A DNA stretch of 64,000 nt from Burkholderia savannae (GCF_001524445.2 NZ_CP013417.1:1488001-1552000); one strand, 5' to 3'. Shown: positions 41,204-50,747, counted from the stretch's first letter. The notes: generated by a model not told the origin, from the letters alone. Translations and numbers: made by a program.

Positions 41204-42154
41204 ATGGCATTCGATCCCAACTATCCACGCGATCTGATCGGCTACGGCCGACATCCGGTGCAGGCGAACTGGCCGGGCCGCGCGCGCGTCGCGGTGCAGT
41301 TCGTGCTCAACTACGAGGAGGGCGGCGAAAACTGCGTGCTGCACGGCGATCCCGCCTCCGAGCAGTTCCTGTCCGAGATCGTCGGCGCGGCCGCGTATCC
41401 GGCGCGCCACATGAGCATGGAGTCGATCTACGAATACGGCTCGCGCGCGGGCGTGTGGCGCATCTTGCGCGAGTTCGACAAGCGCGGGTTGCCGCTCACG
41501 GTGTTCGGCGTTGGCATGGCGATCGAACGGCATCCGGAGCTCGCGCGCGCGTTCGTCGAGCTCGGCCACGAGATCGCGTGCCACGGCTGGCGCTGGGTCC
41601 ATTATCAGGACATGTCGCCCGAGCGCGAGGCCGAGCACATGAAGCTCGGGATGGAGGCGATCGAGCGCGTGACGGGCGTGCGTCCGCTCGGCTGGTACAC
41701 GGGCCGTGACAGCCCGAACACGCGTCGGCTCGTCGCCGAACACGGCGGCTTCCTGTACGACTCCGACTATTACGGCGACGATCTGCCGTTCTGGATGGGC
41801 GTCGAAGTGTCGGGCGGCGCAACGGTGCCGCAGTTGATCGTCCCGTACACGCTCGACACGAACGACATGCGCTTCGCGACGCCGCAAGGCTTCAACACGG
41901 CGGATCACTTCTTCCACTACCTGCGCGATGCGTTTGACGTGCTGTACGAGGAGGGCGACGAAGCGCCGAAGATGATGTCGATCGGCATGCATTGCCGGCT
42001 GCTCGGCCGTCCTGGGCGCTTGCGCGCGCTGCAGCGCTTTCTCGATCACGTCGAGCGGCACGATCGCGTGTGGGTCACGCGCCGCGTCGACATCGCGCGC
42101 CACTGGCGCGAGCATCACCCGTATCAGCCTGCTCGACGCGAGGGGGACGCATGA
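41204..42154 (+). CDS. puuE: PuuE allantoinase (polysaccharide-deacetylase fold)
   Basis: PuuE opens the allantoin ring to allantoate without the metal centre of amidohydrolase-type allantoinases. Its 316 residues match the family. It begins MAFDPNYPRDLIGYGRHPVQANWPG, then FVLNYEEGGENCVLHGD, and the NodB-fold motifs EIACHGWRWVHYQ and TGRDSPNTRRL are seen near 125 and 167. The stop overlaps the uraD start (ATGA). Confidence 0.95.
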   Translation: MAFDPNYPRDLIGYGRHPVQANWPGRARVAVQFVLNYEEGGENCVLHGDPASEQFLSEIVGAAAYPARHMSMESIYEYGSRAGVWRILREFDKRGLPLTVFGVGMAIERHPELARAFVELGHEIACHGWRWVHYQDMSPEREAEHMKLGMEAIERVTGVRPLGWYTGRDSPNTRRLVAEHGGFLYDSDYYGDDLPFWMGVEVSGGATVPQLIVPYTLDTNDMRFATPQGFNTADHFFHYLRDAFDVLYEEGDEAPKMMSIGMHCRLLGRPGRLRALQRFLDHVERHDRVWVTRRVDIARHWREHHPYQPARREGDA

Positions 42155-42675
42155 TGAAGGCGATGCACTACACGCTCGAGCAATTGAACGCGATGTCGAC
42201 GGACGCGTTCGTCGCGGCGCTGTCCGGCATCTTCGAACATTCGCCGTGGGTCGCCGAGGCGGCCGCGCTCGAACGGCCGTTTCGCGGCGTCGACGCGTTG
42301 CACCGGACGATGAAGGACGCGGTCGAGAGCGCGGGCGACGCGCGGCAGCTCGCGCTCATCAACGCGCACCCGGAGCTCGCCGGCAAGGCGGCGGTGCGCG
42401 GCGAGCTGACGGCGGAATCGACGCGCGAGCAAAGCGGCGCGGGCCTCGATCGCTGCACGCAGGAGGAGTTCGACAAATTGCAGCGGCTCAACCGCGCATA
42501 TCGCGAGAAATTCGGCTTTCCTTTCATCTTCGCGGTGCGAGGCTACGACCGGCACGGGATCATCGCGAACTTCGAGGCGCGCGTCGATCATTCGCGCGAC
42601 GAGGAATTGCGCGCGAACCTCGAGCAGATCTACCGGATCGCGCGCTTCAGGCTCGACGATCTGATCGGCGCGTGA
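42151..42675 (+). CDS. uraD: UraD, OHCU decarboxylase
   Basis: UraD decarboxylates 2-oxo-4-hydroxy-4-carboxy-5-ureidoimidazoline to S-allantoin. The 174-residue helical protein has the diagnostic [11 protein letters not shown] motif (catalytic His near residue 68) and the C-terminal [12 protein letters not shown] segment. Translation is coupled to puuE by a four-base overlap. UraH, which supplies its substrate, is encoded about 3.8 kb away on the other strand. Confidence 0.97.
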   Translation: MMKAMHYTLEQLNAMSTDAFVAALSGIFEHSPWVAEAAALERPFRGVDALHRTMKDAVESAGDARQLALINAHPELAGKAAVRGELTAESTREQSGAGLDRCTQEEFDKLQRLNRAYREKFGFPFIFAVRGYDRHGIIANFEARVDHSRDEELRANLEQIYRIARFRLDDLIGA

Positions 42676-42916
42676 GCGCCGGCCGGGCGCTTCGATCGGC
42701 CCGGCGTCTGCGGGCGGCCGCCGCTTGCCGCTCGTCGCGACGCGGCTGCCGGCGAAACGAAGAAGAATCACGCGATGCGCGGCGCGGCAGGTTCGCCGCG
42801 ACGACACCGCCGCGACGCGCCCGGCGCGCCGCATCCGCCGCCATGCGCGCGCGATCGCGCGCCGCAGCGGCTTTCCACTCATCACGCAGCACGCACATCA
42901 CGACAAGGACACTACG

Positions 42917-43930
42917 ATGGCTCTTCCGCTTTCCGATCCGAACGCACCCGAGTTCACGCGGCGTTACGTGAATCTCGCCGATCCGCGTCTCGGCGCGCAG
43001 GCGCTCGAGGCGAGCGACGATTTCTTCGCGCCGAAGGAGCGCATGCTGAATCCCGAGCCGGCCGTGTTCATCCCGGGCAAATACGACGATCACGGCAAAT
43101 GGATGGACGGCTGGGAGACGCGCCGCAAGCGCACGACGGGCTACGACTGGTGCGTCGTGAAGCTCGCGCGTCCCGGCGTGATCAAGGGGCTCGACATCGA
43201 CACGAGCCATTTCACCGGCAATTTCCCGCCCGCGGCGTCGATCGAGGCCGCGCACGTGGCCGACGGCGCGCCGAACGACGCGACGAAGTGGGTCGAGATC
43301 ATGCCGTCGACGACGCTGCAGGGCAACAGCCATCACTACGTCGAAGCGCGCGACGCGAACGCTTATACGCATCTGCGCGTGAACATCTACCCGGACGGCG
43401 GCATCGCGCGGCTGCGCGTGTACGGCCAGCCGCAGCTCGATTGGGCGGGCGCGAGCAAGTCCGAGCTGTTCGATCTCGCGGCGATGGAGAACGGCGGCTA
43501 CGTCGTCGCGGCGAACAACCAGCACTTCGGTCTCGCGTCGAGTCTGCTGCTGCCGGGCCGCGGCGTGAACATGGGCGACGGCTGGGAGACGCGCCGCCGC
43601 CGCGAACCGGGCAACGACTGGGCGATCATCGCGCTCGCGCAGCCGGGCGTGATCCGCAAGATCGAAGTCGACACCGCGCACTTCAAGGGCAATTATCCGG
43701 ACCGCTGCTCGATTCAGGCCGCATACGTGACGGGCGGCACCGACAGCTCGCTCGTCACGCAGGCGATGTTCTGGCCGGTGCTGCTCGGCGAGCAGAAGCT
43801 GCAGATGGACAATCAGCACTATTTCGAGGCGGAGCTCGCCGCGCTCGGCCCCGTCACGCACGTGCGGCTGAACATCGTTCCGGACGGCGGCGTGTCGCGG
43901 CTGCGCCTGTGGGGCACGCTCGACCAATGA
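42917..43930 (+). CDS. alc: allantoicase
   Basis: Allantoicase hydrolyses allantoate to ureidoglycolate and urea. The 337-residue protein consists of two similar jelly-roll repeats: each has a [15 protein letters not shown] sequence ([15 protein letters not shown] near residue 63, [15 protein letters not shown] near 221) followed by an ID-T-HF-GN strand. The ATG at 42917 follows a 241-bp gap after uraD in which I see no gene. It overlaps allA by four bases. Confidence 0.97.
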   Translation: MALPLSDPNAPEFTRRYVNLADPRLGAQALEASDDFFAPKERMLNPEPAVFIPGKYDDHGKWMDGWETRRKRTTGYDWCVVKLARPGVIKGLDIDTSHFTGNFPPAASIEAAHVADGAPNDATKWVEIMPSTTLQGNSHHYVEARDANAYTHLRVNIYPDGGIARLRVYGQPQLDWAGASKSELFDLAAMENGGYVVAANNQHFGLASSLLLPGRGVNMGDGWETRRRREPGNDWAIIALAQPGVIRKIEVDTAHFKGNYPDRCSIQAAYVTGGTDSSLVTQAMFWPVLLGEQKLQMDNQHYFEAELAALGPVTHVRLNIVPDGGVSRLRLWGTLDQ

Positions 43931-44439
43931 AGACGCTCGCGATCGAACCATTGACGCGCGCGGCATTCGCGCCGTTCGGCGACGTCATCGAGACGAACGG
44001 CGCGAAGCAGATCCCGATCAACCTCGGCACGACGATGCGCTTTCACGATCTCGCGCGCATCGACGTCGCCGACGAAGGCGGGCGGCCGCTCGTGAACCTG
44101 TTTCGCGGCCAGCCGCGCGCGCTGCCGTTCGAGGTGACGATGCTCGAGCGGCATCCGCTCGGCAGCCAGGCGTTCATTCCGCTTGCGGATCGGGCTTACA
44201 TCGTCGTCGTCGCGCCGGCGGGCGATCTCGATCCGTCGAAGATTCGTGCGTTCGTGACGAGCGGATGGCAGGGCGTGAACTATGCGAAGGGCGTCTGGCA
44301 CCATCCGCTGATCGCGCTCGGCGAGGTGAGCGACTTCGTCGTCGTCGATCGCGGCGGCGATGGGCTCAATCTGAACGAACAGGATCTGTCCGAACCGCTG
44401 TGGCTGACCGACGATGCGTTGCTGGCGGTGAGCGCATGA
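43927..44439 (+). CDS. allA: AllA, ureidoglycolate lyase
   Basis: AllA splits ureidoglycolate into glyoxylate and urea, ending the ureide path. The 170-residue cupin-like protein begins [23 protein letters not shown] and has the conserved [25 protein letters not shown] and [16 protein letters not shown] segments, the last holding likely metal or substrate histidines. Start and stop overlap with alc, so they are coupled. A terminator follows at 44504. Confidence 0.96.
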   Translation: MKTLAIEPLTRAAFAPFGDVIETNGAKQIPINLGTTMRFHDLARIDVADEGGRPLVNLFRGQPRALPFEVTMLERHPLGSQAFIPLADRAYIVVVAPAGDLDPSKIRAFVTSGWQGVNYAKGVWHHPLIALGEVSDFVVVDRGGDGLNLNEQDLSEPLWLTDDALLAVSA

Positions 44440-44483
44440 CGCGCATAAAACAGGCATGAAGCATGAAGCGGCGCTGACGCGCC

Positions 44484-44533
44484 GCAACGCAACGCAACGC
44501 AACGCCCGCGCCTCGTGCGCGGGCTTTTCTTTT
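44484..44533 (+). terminator. terminator after allA, preceded by (GCAAC)4
   Basis: Stem GCCCGCGC (44504-44511) and GCGCGGGC (44517-44524), followed by TTTTCTTTT. Four GCAAC units (44484-44503) run directly into the stem. Confidence 0.85.
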
Positions 44534-45132
44534 CTTGCCGCGCCGTGTAGCGGCGTACTTCGTTGCTGTTGCAACCGTCATGCGGCGGCGCGCGGCACGG
44601 CGGCGGGCTCGGCTTCGTATGCGCGCTGCAACGGCGCGACGCACGAGCGCGCGTCCGGCAGCCGCGTAACGCAGGCCCGATGTTTCGCGATGGCGCGTGT
44701 CCGGGAGTTCACCACGACCGCGCCCCCGATGGCGGGCGACTCGTCTCGTGACACGTCGCGGTTGCGCCGCGGCGCGTCAACTGGCAGCGCGGGATCTGCA
44801 TCGTGACGCCGCTCGGCATATCGGCGTTCGGCCACGCGGCCGTTTCGCCGTTCCGGAGCGCGAGATTCCGGATCGAGCCTTCGCCGAGGCGGCCGCGCAC
44901 GGGAAGGCAGTGCACGTCGTGTATCCCGAGTGCAGCCGCGACCATTCGCGCGCCGTCGCGTTTCGCGCATGATGGGTGGCGAAGAGCGCGTCACTGAGGC
45001 AGTGCAGGATGGCCGAACGCGGCCAACGCGGCGCGCGGTGACGGTTGCTCGATTGCGATGGGCGCGCATCGTCCGCGGTGCGCTGCCGCATGCCGTCGGC
45101 GGCGCTGACTCGAAGCCCGCGCCAAATGCAAC

Positions 45133-45152
45133 GGGCCCGCCGAAGCGGGCCC
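45133..45152 (-). terminator. hairpin after puuD
   Basis: On the - strand GGGCCCGC and GCGGGCCC surround a TTCG tetraloop closed by C-G, a very stable RNA stem 40 bp beyond the puuD stop. The following T run is weak. Confidence 0.6.
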
Positions 45153-45170
45153 GCCGGCAACGCGCGCGGC

Positions 45171-45202
45171 CTTCGTCACTTCGTCACTTCGTCACTTCGT
45201 CG
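45171..45202. repeat. 8-bp tandem repeat overlapping the puuD stop codon
   Basis: Three CTTCGTCA units and a fourth CTTCGTCG. On the - strand the last codons of puuD (ACG AAG TGA) fall inside the first units, so copy-number change would occur after the stop codon and leave the protein unchanged. Confidence 0.9.
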
Positions 45203-46385
45203 CGCCGCTGCCGAACCAAGCGGCGATCTGCGTGCGCTCGCCGTCCGTCATGTGCGTGACGTTGCCGATCGGCATCGCCTTCAACTGCACCGCCTGTTGA
45301 TAGATCCGCGGCGCATTCTGCGCGATCTCGTCGGGCGTATCGAACATCACGCCGGCGGGCGCGCTGCCCATCAGCGTCGGCTTCGCCGAGTGGCACGCGA
45401 CGCAGCGCTGCTGCAGGATCGGGGCGATGTCCTTGATCGCGAGCTTCGGCGCGTTCGCGGCCTGCGCTTCGGGCGCGATCGGCTTCGGCATCGTCGCGAC
45501 GAGCGCGAGCATCATCAGCGCGACGCCGCCGAGCGGCAGATACCACAGCTGCCGGCCGCGATGCCGCATCACGAAGAACTGACGAATCAGCGCGCCCGCG
45601 AGCATGATGACGACGAGCACGATCCAGTTGTACTTGTTCGCATACGTCATTGCATAGTGGTTCGACAGCATCGCGAACACGACGGGCAGCGTGAAGTACG
45701 TGTTGTGCACGGAGCGCTGCTTGCCGCGCTTGCCGTAGATCGGATCGGGCGTCTCGCCCTTGAGCAGCTTGTCGACCATCTTGCGCTGGCCGGGGATGAT
45801 CACGAAGAACACGTTGGCCGTCATGATCGTCGCGAGCATCGCGCCGACGATCAGATACGCGGCGCGGCCCGAGAACACATGGCAGGCGAGGTACGCGGCC
45901 GCGACCACGTAGAGGCCCACGAACGCGCCGAGCAGCGTGTCGCGGTTGCCGAGCAGGCGGCACGCGCAGTCGTAGACGATCCAGCCCGCGAGCAGGAAGC
46001 CGAGCGCCGACGAGACCGCGACGACGGGGCCCATGTCGAGCACGTTCTTGTCGATCAGGTACGTGTTCGGCGCGAGCAGGTAGAGCACGAGGAAGAGGCC
46101 GAAGCCGGACATCCACGTCGTGTACGACGGCCACTTCGACCAGTGCAGGTCTTCCGGCATCTCGGGCGGCGCGACGAGGTACTTCTGCATGTTGTAGAAA
46201 CCGCCGCCGTGCACGTGCCAGAGCTCGCCGAACACGCCGCGCGCCTTCAGCCGCGCGTCCTTCGGCGGCTTGAGGCTATTGTCGAGCGCGACGAAATAGA
46301 ACGACTCGCCGATCCACGCGATCGCGGCGACGACGTGCAGCCAGCGGATCGCGAGATTCAGCCAGTCGGTGATGAAGCCTTCCAT
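45192..46385 (-). CDS. puuD: PuuD, membrane urate hydroxylase with C-terminal cytochrome c
   Basis: PuuD oxidises urate to 5-hydroxyisourate and passes electrons to the respiratory chain through its own cytochrome c, so no hydrogen peroxide is made. The 397-residue protein has about eight membrane helices (residues 5-300, beginning MEGFITDWLNLAIRWLHVVAAIAWIGES, with the WHVHGGGFYN motif near 60). The C-terminal class I cytochrome c domain has CVACH near residue 332 and an axial Met candidate in MPIGNVTHM. The ATG at 46385 has AGGAGGAG upstream. It is co-transcribed with uraH. Confidence 0.96.
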   Translation of the reverse strand: MEGFITDWLNLAIRWLHVVAAIAWIGESFYFVALDNSLKPPKDARLKARGVFGELWHVHGGGFYNMQKYLVAPPEMPEDLHWSKWPSYTTWMSGFGLFLVLYLLAPNTYLIDKNVLDMGPVVAVSSALGFLLAGWIVYDCACRLLGNRDTLLGAFVGLYVVAAAYLACHVFSGRAAYLIVGAMLATIMTANVFFVIIPGQRKMVDKLLKGETPDPIYGKRGKQRSVHNTYFTLPVVFAMLSNHYAMTYANKYNWIVLVVIMLAGALIRQFFVMRHRGRQLWYLPLGGVALMMLALVATMPKPIAPEAQAANAPKLAIKDIAPILQQRCVACHSAKPTLMGSAPAGVMFDTPDEIAQNAPRIYQQAVQLKAMPIGNVTHMTDGERTQIAAWFGSGATK

Positions 46386-46434
46386 GAAACTCCTCCTGAG
46401 TCGATCGTTGTCGTTCGTGGGCAGCGATGCGTGG

Positions 46435-46788
46435 TCAGCTGCCGCGATAGGTGCTGTACGACCACGGCGACACGAGAAGCGGCACGTGATAGTGCGCGGC
46501 GGGGTCGGCCACGCCGAAGCGCAGCACGACGAGATCGACGAAGCGCGGCTCGGGCAGCGCGACACCCAGCGCGGCGAAGTAGTCGCCCGCATGGAACACG
46601 AGTTCGTAAGTGCCGGCCGCGAGCGCGTCGCCCTCGAGGAGCGGCGCGTCGCAGCGGCCGTCGTCGTTGGTGAGCACCGTCTTAAGCAGCCGGCCGCCGT
46701 CGCCCGAGACCGCGTGGAGTTCGATCTTGATCGCGCCGCCCGGGCGGCCGTGCGCGGTGTCGAGTACGTGGGTAGTGAGCTTGCCCAT
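46435..46788 (-). CDS. uraH: UraH, 5-hydroxyisourate hydrolase
   Basis: UraH (transthyretin-related protein) hydrolyses 5-hydroxyisourate to OHCU. The 117-residue cytoplasmic form begins MGKLTTHVLDTAHGRPG with the catalytic histidine at residue 7 and ends with the C-terminal YRGS tetrapeptide that defines the family. HYHVPLLVSPWSYSTYRGS is the expected last strand. It lies 49 bp upstream of puuD, which makes its substrate. Confidence 0.98.
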   Translation of the reverse strand: MGKLTTHVLDTAHGRPGGAIKIELHAVSGDGGRLLKTVLTNDDGRCDAPLLEGDALAAGTYELVFHAGDYFAALGVALPEPRFVDLVVLRFGVADPAAHYHVPLLVSPWSYSTYRGS

Positions 46789-47335
46789 TCGCAATGTCCT
46801 TGTGTAGTTGCGAGGATCGGCGGCGGCTCGATCCGGTGATGCTGCGGCGGATCGAGGCTCCACGTCAGTGGCTACATACCCGTCGGCGGATCGAAGCGAG
46901 CGCCGTGCAGCCATTGTAAAAAGGTTCGCTCGCGAAACGATGAGCGATAACGAAGATAATGCGCGCCGCATGAGCGCGCGTCCATGCGCACGGACGCGCG
47001 CGGACGCGCATGGGCGCGTGGCCGCGGCGCTCGCGGGATATGGCGGGTTTTTGCGTCGTTCCGATGACGGACGCGGCCGGACATATCGGCCGCATGAAGG
47101 CGATCATGCGCGCGGCCCGCTTGCGCCGCGCCGCGGATTGCGCGATGCTCGGCCGGTGCGCGGGTGCGGGATCGGCCGGTGAGGCCGAGGCCCTGCGTGC
47201 ATCCCGAAGACGGCGGGCACGCCGGGTAACCGGGCCAGGGCGTTCGAACGGACGCGGCGGCGCGGTGCGTGCCGCGCGTCGCGTTCGAGCGGGACGGCCG
47301 CCTCGGCGGCCGAACGATACGGAGATCGAACGACG
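46789..47335. other. divergent region between uraH and the 8-oxoguanine deaminase gene
   Basis: A 547-bp region. About 46905-46965 is AT-richer and includes ATTGTAAAAAGG and GATAAT, likely part of a promoter. From 46970 to 47335 the sequence is GC-rich with no credible gene. Confidence 0.5.
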
Positions 47336-48748
47336 ATGGAACGACACCCGAGCGCGCGCGCCGGCGCGCAACCCCTTTCCCCGAACCGTCCGAAGACGCT
47401 CGTCGTCAAGCACGCCGACGTGCTCGTGACGATGGACGGCGCGCGCCGCGAACTGCGCGACGCGGGCCTTTACGTCGAAGACAACCGGATCGTCGCGGTC
47501 GGGCCGAGCGCCGAGCTGCCCGCGCACGCGGACGAGGTGCTCGATCTGCGCGGCCATCTCGTGATTCCGGGGCTCGTCAACACGCATCATCACATGTATC
47601 AGAGCCTGACGCGCGCGATTCCCGCCGCGCAGAACGCCGAGCTGTTCGGCTGGCTCACGAACCTGTATCGGATCTGGGCGCACCTGACGCCGGAGATGAT
47701 CGAGGTGTCGACGCTGACCGCGATGGCCGAGCTGCTGCTGTCCGGCTGCACGACGTCGAGCGATCATCTGTACATCTATCCGAACGGCAGCCGGCTCGAC
47801 GACAGCATCGCGGCCGCGCGGCGCATCGGCATGCGCTTTCACGCGAGCCGCGGCAGCATGAGCGTCGGGCAGAGCGACGGCGGGCTGCCGCCCGATGCGG
47901 TCGTCGAGCGCGAGGCGGACATCCTGCGCGACACGCAGCGCGTGATCGAGGCCTATCACGACGACGGCCGCTACGCGATGCTGCGCGTCGTCGTCGCGCC
48001 GTGCTCGCCGTTCTCGGTGAGCCGCGGCCTCATGCGCGACGCGGCGGCGCTCGCGCGCGACTACGGCGTGTCGCTGCACACGCACCTCGCGGAGAACGTG
48101 AACGACGTTGCGTACAGCCGCGAGAAATTCGGGATGACGCCCGCCGAATACGCGGAGGATCTCGGCTGGGTCGGGCGCGACGTGTGGCACGCGCACTGCG
48201 TGCAGCTCGACGAGCCGGGCATCGCGCTGTTCGCGCGCACGGGCACGGGGGTCGCGCATTGCCCGTGCTCGAACATGCGGCTCGCGTCCGGCATCGCGCC
48301 CGTGCAACGGATGCGTCTCGCGGGCGTGCCGGTCGGGCTCGGCGTCGACGGCTCCGCGTCGAACGACGGCGCGCAGATGGTCGCCGAGGTGCGCCAGGCG
48401 CTGCTGCTGCAACGCGTCGGATTCGGACCCGATGCGATGACGGCGCGCGATGCGCTGGAGATCGCGACGCTCGGCGGCGCGCGGGTGCTGAACCGAGACG
48501 ACATCGGCGCGCTCGCGCCCGGGATGGCGGCGGATTTCGTCGCGTTCGACCTGCGTGCGCCGCAGTTCGCGGGCGCGCTGCACGATCCCGTCGCCGCGCT
48601 CGTGTTTTGCGCGCCGGCGCAGGCGGCGTACGGCGTCGTCAACGGGCGGGTCGTCGTGCGGGAAGGGCGCTTGACGACGCTCGAGATCGAGCCGCTCGTC
48701 GCGCGGCACAACGCACTCGCGCGAACGCTCTACGAAGCCGCGCGCTGA
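47336..48748 (+). CDS. 8-oxoguanine deaminase (amidohydrolase)
   Basis: A 470-residue amidohydrolase of the TrzN/AtzA-like subgroup that contains 8-oxoguanine deaminases, which convert 8-oxoguanine to urate. Metal motifs are clear: NTHHHMYQSLTRA near residue 83, LHTHLAEN near 247, WHAHCVQLDE near 283 and GVDGSASNDGAQM near 340. Position next to urate hydroxylase fits the reaction: its product would enter PuuD directly. The first 20 residues are poorly conserved, so a later start is possible. Confidence 0.9.
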   Translation: MERHPSARAGAQPLSPNRPKTLVVKHADVLVTMDGARRELRDAGLYVEDNRIVAVGPSAELPAHADEVLDLRGHLVIPGLVNTHHHMYQSLTRAIPAAQNAELFGWLTNLYRIWAHLTPEMIEVSTLTAMAELLLSGCTTSSDHLYIYPNGSRLDDSIAAARRIGMRFHASRGSMSVGQSDGGLPPDAVVEREADILRDTQRVIEAYHDDGRYAMLRVVVAPCSPFSVSRGLMRDAAALARDYGVSLHTHLAENVNDVAYSREKFGMTPAEYAEDLGWVGRDVWHAHCVQLDEPGIALFARTGTGVAHCPCSNMRLASGIAPVQRMRLAGVPVGLGVDGSASNDGAQMVAEVRQALLLQRVGFGPDAMTARDALEIATLGGARVLNRDDIGALAPGMAADFVAFDLRAPQFAGALHDPVAALVFCAPAQAAYGVVNGRVVVREGRLTTLEIEPLVARHNALARTLYEAAR

Positions 48749-48859
48749 GCGGCGCGTCGGGCGGCGGCGCGGCGCGCGCGGCTGGGTACCCGGTTGCGCG
48801 GATTGGGCGGAATATTCGGCGACAGGCTTGCCGCCGGATGTTCCGCGATCGACACTGAT

Positions 48860-48913
48860 GCCGACATCGCCGACATCGCCGACATCGCCGACATCGCCGA
48901 CATCGCCGACGTC
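48860..48913. repeat. 9-bp tandem repeat between convergent genes
   Basis: Five GCCGACATC units and a sixth GCCGACGTC, located 23 bp beyond the lysR stop codon. The unit is a multiple of three, so all frames stay open. Confidence 0.95.
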
Positions 48914-48935
48914 GCCGCGCCGCCGCGCCGCGCGC

Positions 48936-49865
48936 TTACATATCGATCAGCGTGCGAGTCGCCTCGGCGACGAGCCCGCGCAGCCAGCGCACTTCGTCCG
49001 AATAATGGCAGCGCTCGTGCCACAGTTGGTAATACTGCATCGGCGGAAAATCGAGCGGCGCGGGCACGACCGACAGCGGCAGGAACTTCGCGTAGTGATC
49101 GGCGAAGAGCCGCGTCGTGGTGAAGATCAGATCCGACTTCACGAGCACGTACGGCGCGAGATTGAAGTACGGCAGCGTGACGACGACATGGCGCTTCAGC
49201 CGTTCGCGCGCGAGGTGCACGTCGATCGCGCCGCGCTGGCCGACCGAATACGGCGTCGGCGCGAGATGCGGCGCGTTCAGGTACTGGTCGAGCGTGAGGC
49301 CGCCGCGCTTCGCGAACGGATGCGTGTTGCTCATCAGGCAGACGATCTCGTCGACGAACAGGTTCGACAGATGCAGCTGCTCGGGCGGCTCCGGCCAGTT
49401 GCCGACGACGATGTCGAGCTTGCCGTCCTCGAGCGCGAGCTCGTAGTCGAACGCGGGGCCGAGCGAATGGAACTCGAGCGTCGCGTTCGGCGCGGCCTGC
49501 CGGAAGCGCTCGACGACGGTCGGCACGAACAGCACGTTCAGGTAGTCGGGGCAGCCGATCCGGTAGCAGCGGATCGACGTGGCCGGATCGAAGTTGTGCT
49601 GCTGGAACTTGATGCGCTCGATCTCGCGCAGCGCGTTCTGCACGGGTTCGAGCAGGCGCAGGCCGTACTCGGTCGGCACCATGCCGGACTTGCCGCGCAC
49701 GAGGAGCGGATCGCCCGTGATGTCGCGCAGGCGGCGCAGCGCGGCGCTGATCGCCGGCTGCGACTGGTTCAGTTTGACGGCCGCGCGCGTCACGCTGCGC
49801 TCCATCAGCAAGGTGTGCAGGACGCGCAACAGATACGTGTCGATCGCCTCGCGTTGCTGGCTCAT
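48936..49865 (-). CDS. LysR-type regulator at the end of the purine cluster
   Basis: A 309-residue LysR protein. The N-terminal HTH (about 12-70) reads RSVTRAAVKLNQSQPAISAALRRLRDITGDPLLVRGKSGM, and the substrate-binding domain follows (about 92-300). The ATG at 49865 has GGAGAGAAC just upstream. It resembles the NodD/SyrM-like group in which the effector domain begins YRIGCPDYL. As the last gene of the ureide block it probably regulates urate or 8-oxoguanine genes; its target is not proved. Confidence 0.9.
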   Translation of the reverse strand: MSQQREAIDTYLLRVLHTLLMERSVTRAAVKLNQSQPAISAALRRLRDITGDPLLVRGKSGMVPTEYGLRLLEPVQNALREIERIKFQQHNFDPATSIRCYRIGCPDYLNVLFVPTVVERFRQAAPNATLEFHSLGPAFDYELALEDGKLDIVVGNWPEPPEQLHLSNLFVDEIVCLMSNTHPFAKRGGLTLDQYLNAPHLAPTPYSVGQRGAIDVHLARERLKRHVVVTLPYFNLAPYVLVKSDLIFTTTRLFADHYAKFLPLSVVPAPLDFPPMQYYQLWHERCHYSDEVRWLRGLVAEATRTLIDM

Positions 49866-49875
49866 GTTCTCTCCG

Positions 49876-49936
49876 TTTATATGTCCAGGCTGATCGATTG
49901 GAGGTGGGGATATATGATTTTTAATATGGACATAAA
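49876..49936. promoter_or_regulatory. inverted repeat in the lysR upstream region
   Basis: TTTATATGTCCA (49876-49887) and TGGACATAAA (49927-49936) form inverted copies of a TTTAT(AT)GTCCA word about 40 bp apart, flanking an AT-rich stretch that likely holds the lysR promoter. The same word lies in the GntR gene promoter. Confidence 0.6.
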
Positions 49937-50150
49937 GGAGCGTCAAGAGCGGCCCGTTCGGATTTTCGCTCGGCCGCGCGCGCTCGGCCGCGCGCGTGCG
50001 CGGGTGATTCGTTTGCCGCGTCACTGCATCGACGCGATGAAGATCGCCGATGCGGGAAGCGGTTGGCGCGCGCAACAAAAAGGGACGGGCGGCGACGTTT
50101 CAAGGAGGCCGAAGGAACGGCGAACGATCGGGTGCGCGGTGCGACACTTT

Positions 50151-50204
50151 GCACGCAATGCACGCAATGCACGCAATGCACGCAATGCACGCAATGCACG
50201 TAAC
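50151..50204. repeat. 9-bp tandem repeat
   Basis: Five GCACGCAAT units and a divergent sixth GCACGTAAC, in non-coding DNA between lysR and the dodecin gene. Confidence 0.95.
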
Positions 50205-50537
50205 TCGTCGCGCTTGCGCGGCATGCAGTGAAACGCGCGAAGCGGCGGCGTCGAATGTACGGCGGGGCGGCTCGTCGACGTCGGGCTCGATGTAGAGCCG
50301 GCAAGCGAGCGATCCGCGCGATGCGTCTCGCGCTTTTGCGCGGGCGGCGCTTTACCCGATCGACGCGCGAGCCGAACGTGCGATGTCCGACGCAAGCCGC
50401 TTTCACCGAGCGCGTGCCCAACGAAACGAGTGCGACAAGATCTGAATGCCCGATGCACCCGATGCGCGGCTCACGCGCCACACGCGCTTTCCAAACGAAC
50501 GTTTGACGCCGCCGTTCGCCGCGCCCCGCCCGCGCGA

Positions 50538-50747
50538 TCAGTCTTCGATGCGCAGCCCGACCTTGAGCGTCACCTGCCAGTGAATCACCTGGTCGCCTTC
50601 GATGTGCCCGCGCATGTCGGTCACTTCGAACCAGTGCAGATTGCGCACGGTCTTCGCCGCTTTCGAGATCGCGTTGCGGATCGCCTCGTCGCTCGATTGG
50701 CGCGACGAGCCGGTGAGTTCGATCAGTTTGTAGACGTGGTCGTTCAT
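50538..50747 (-). CDS. dodecin, flavin-binding protein
   Basis: Dodecin forms a hollow dodecamer that stores or buffers flavins. The 69-residue product [27 protein letters not shown]... is the standard length, with the flavin-stacking tryptophan in [14 protein letters not shown] near residue 39 and the C-terminal [11 protein letters not shown] strand. The ATG at 50747 is preceded by GGGAGAAACG. Confidence 0.96.
   Translation of the reverse strand: MNDHVYKLIELTGSSRQSSDEAIRNAISKAAKTVRNLHWFEVTDMRGHIEGDQVIHWQVTLKVGLRIED

Larger units (their letters stand above)
44440..45191. other. intergenic region between allA and puuD 3' ends
   Basis: Contains (GCAAC)4 at 44484-44503, the allA terminator, a hairpin at 45133-45152 and an 8-bp repeat at the puuD end. 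The middle (about 44540-45120) has no open frame that looks like a protein on either strand. Confidence 0.6.
49866..50537. other. region between lysR and dodecin
   Basis: Includes the lysR promoter area (49866-49940, AT-rich, with an inverted repeat) and a 9-bp repeat at 50151-50204. I see no gene in the remaining sequence. Confidence 0.6.

Noticed and set aside
44534..45120. A decayed protein gene between allA and puuD
   Set aside because: Short frames on the - strand show no consistent family similarity and need several frameshifts.
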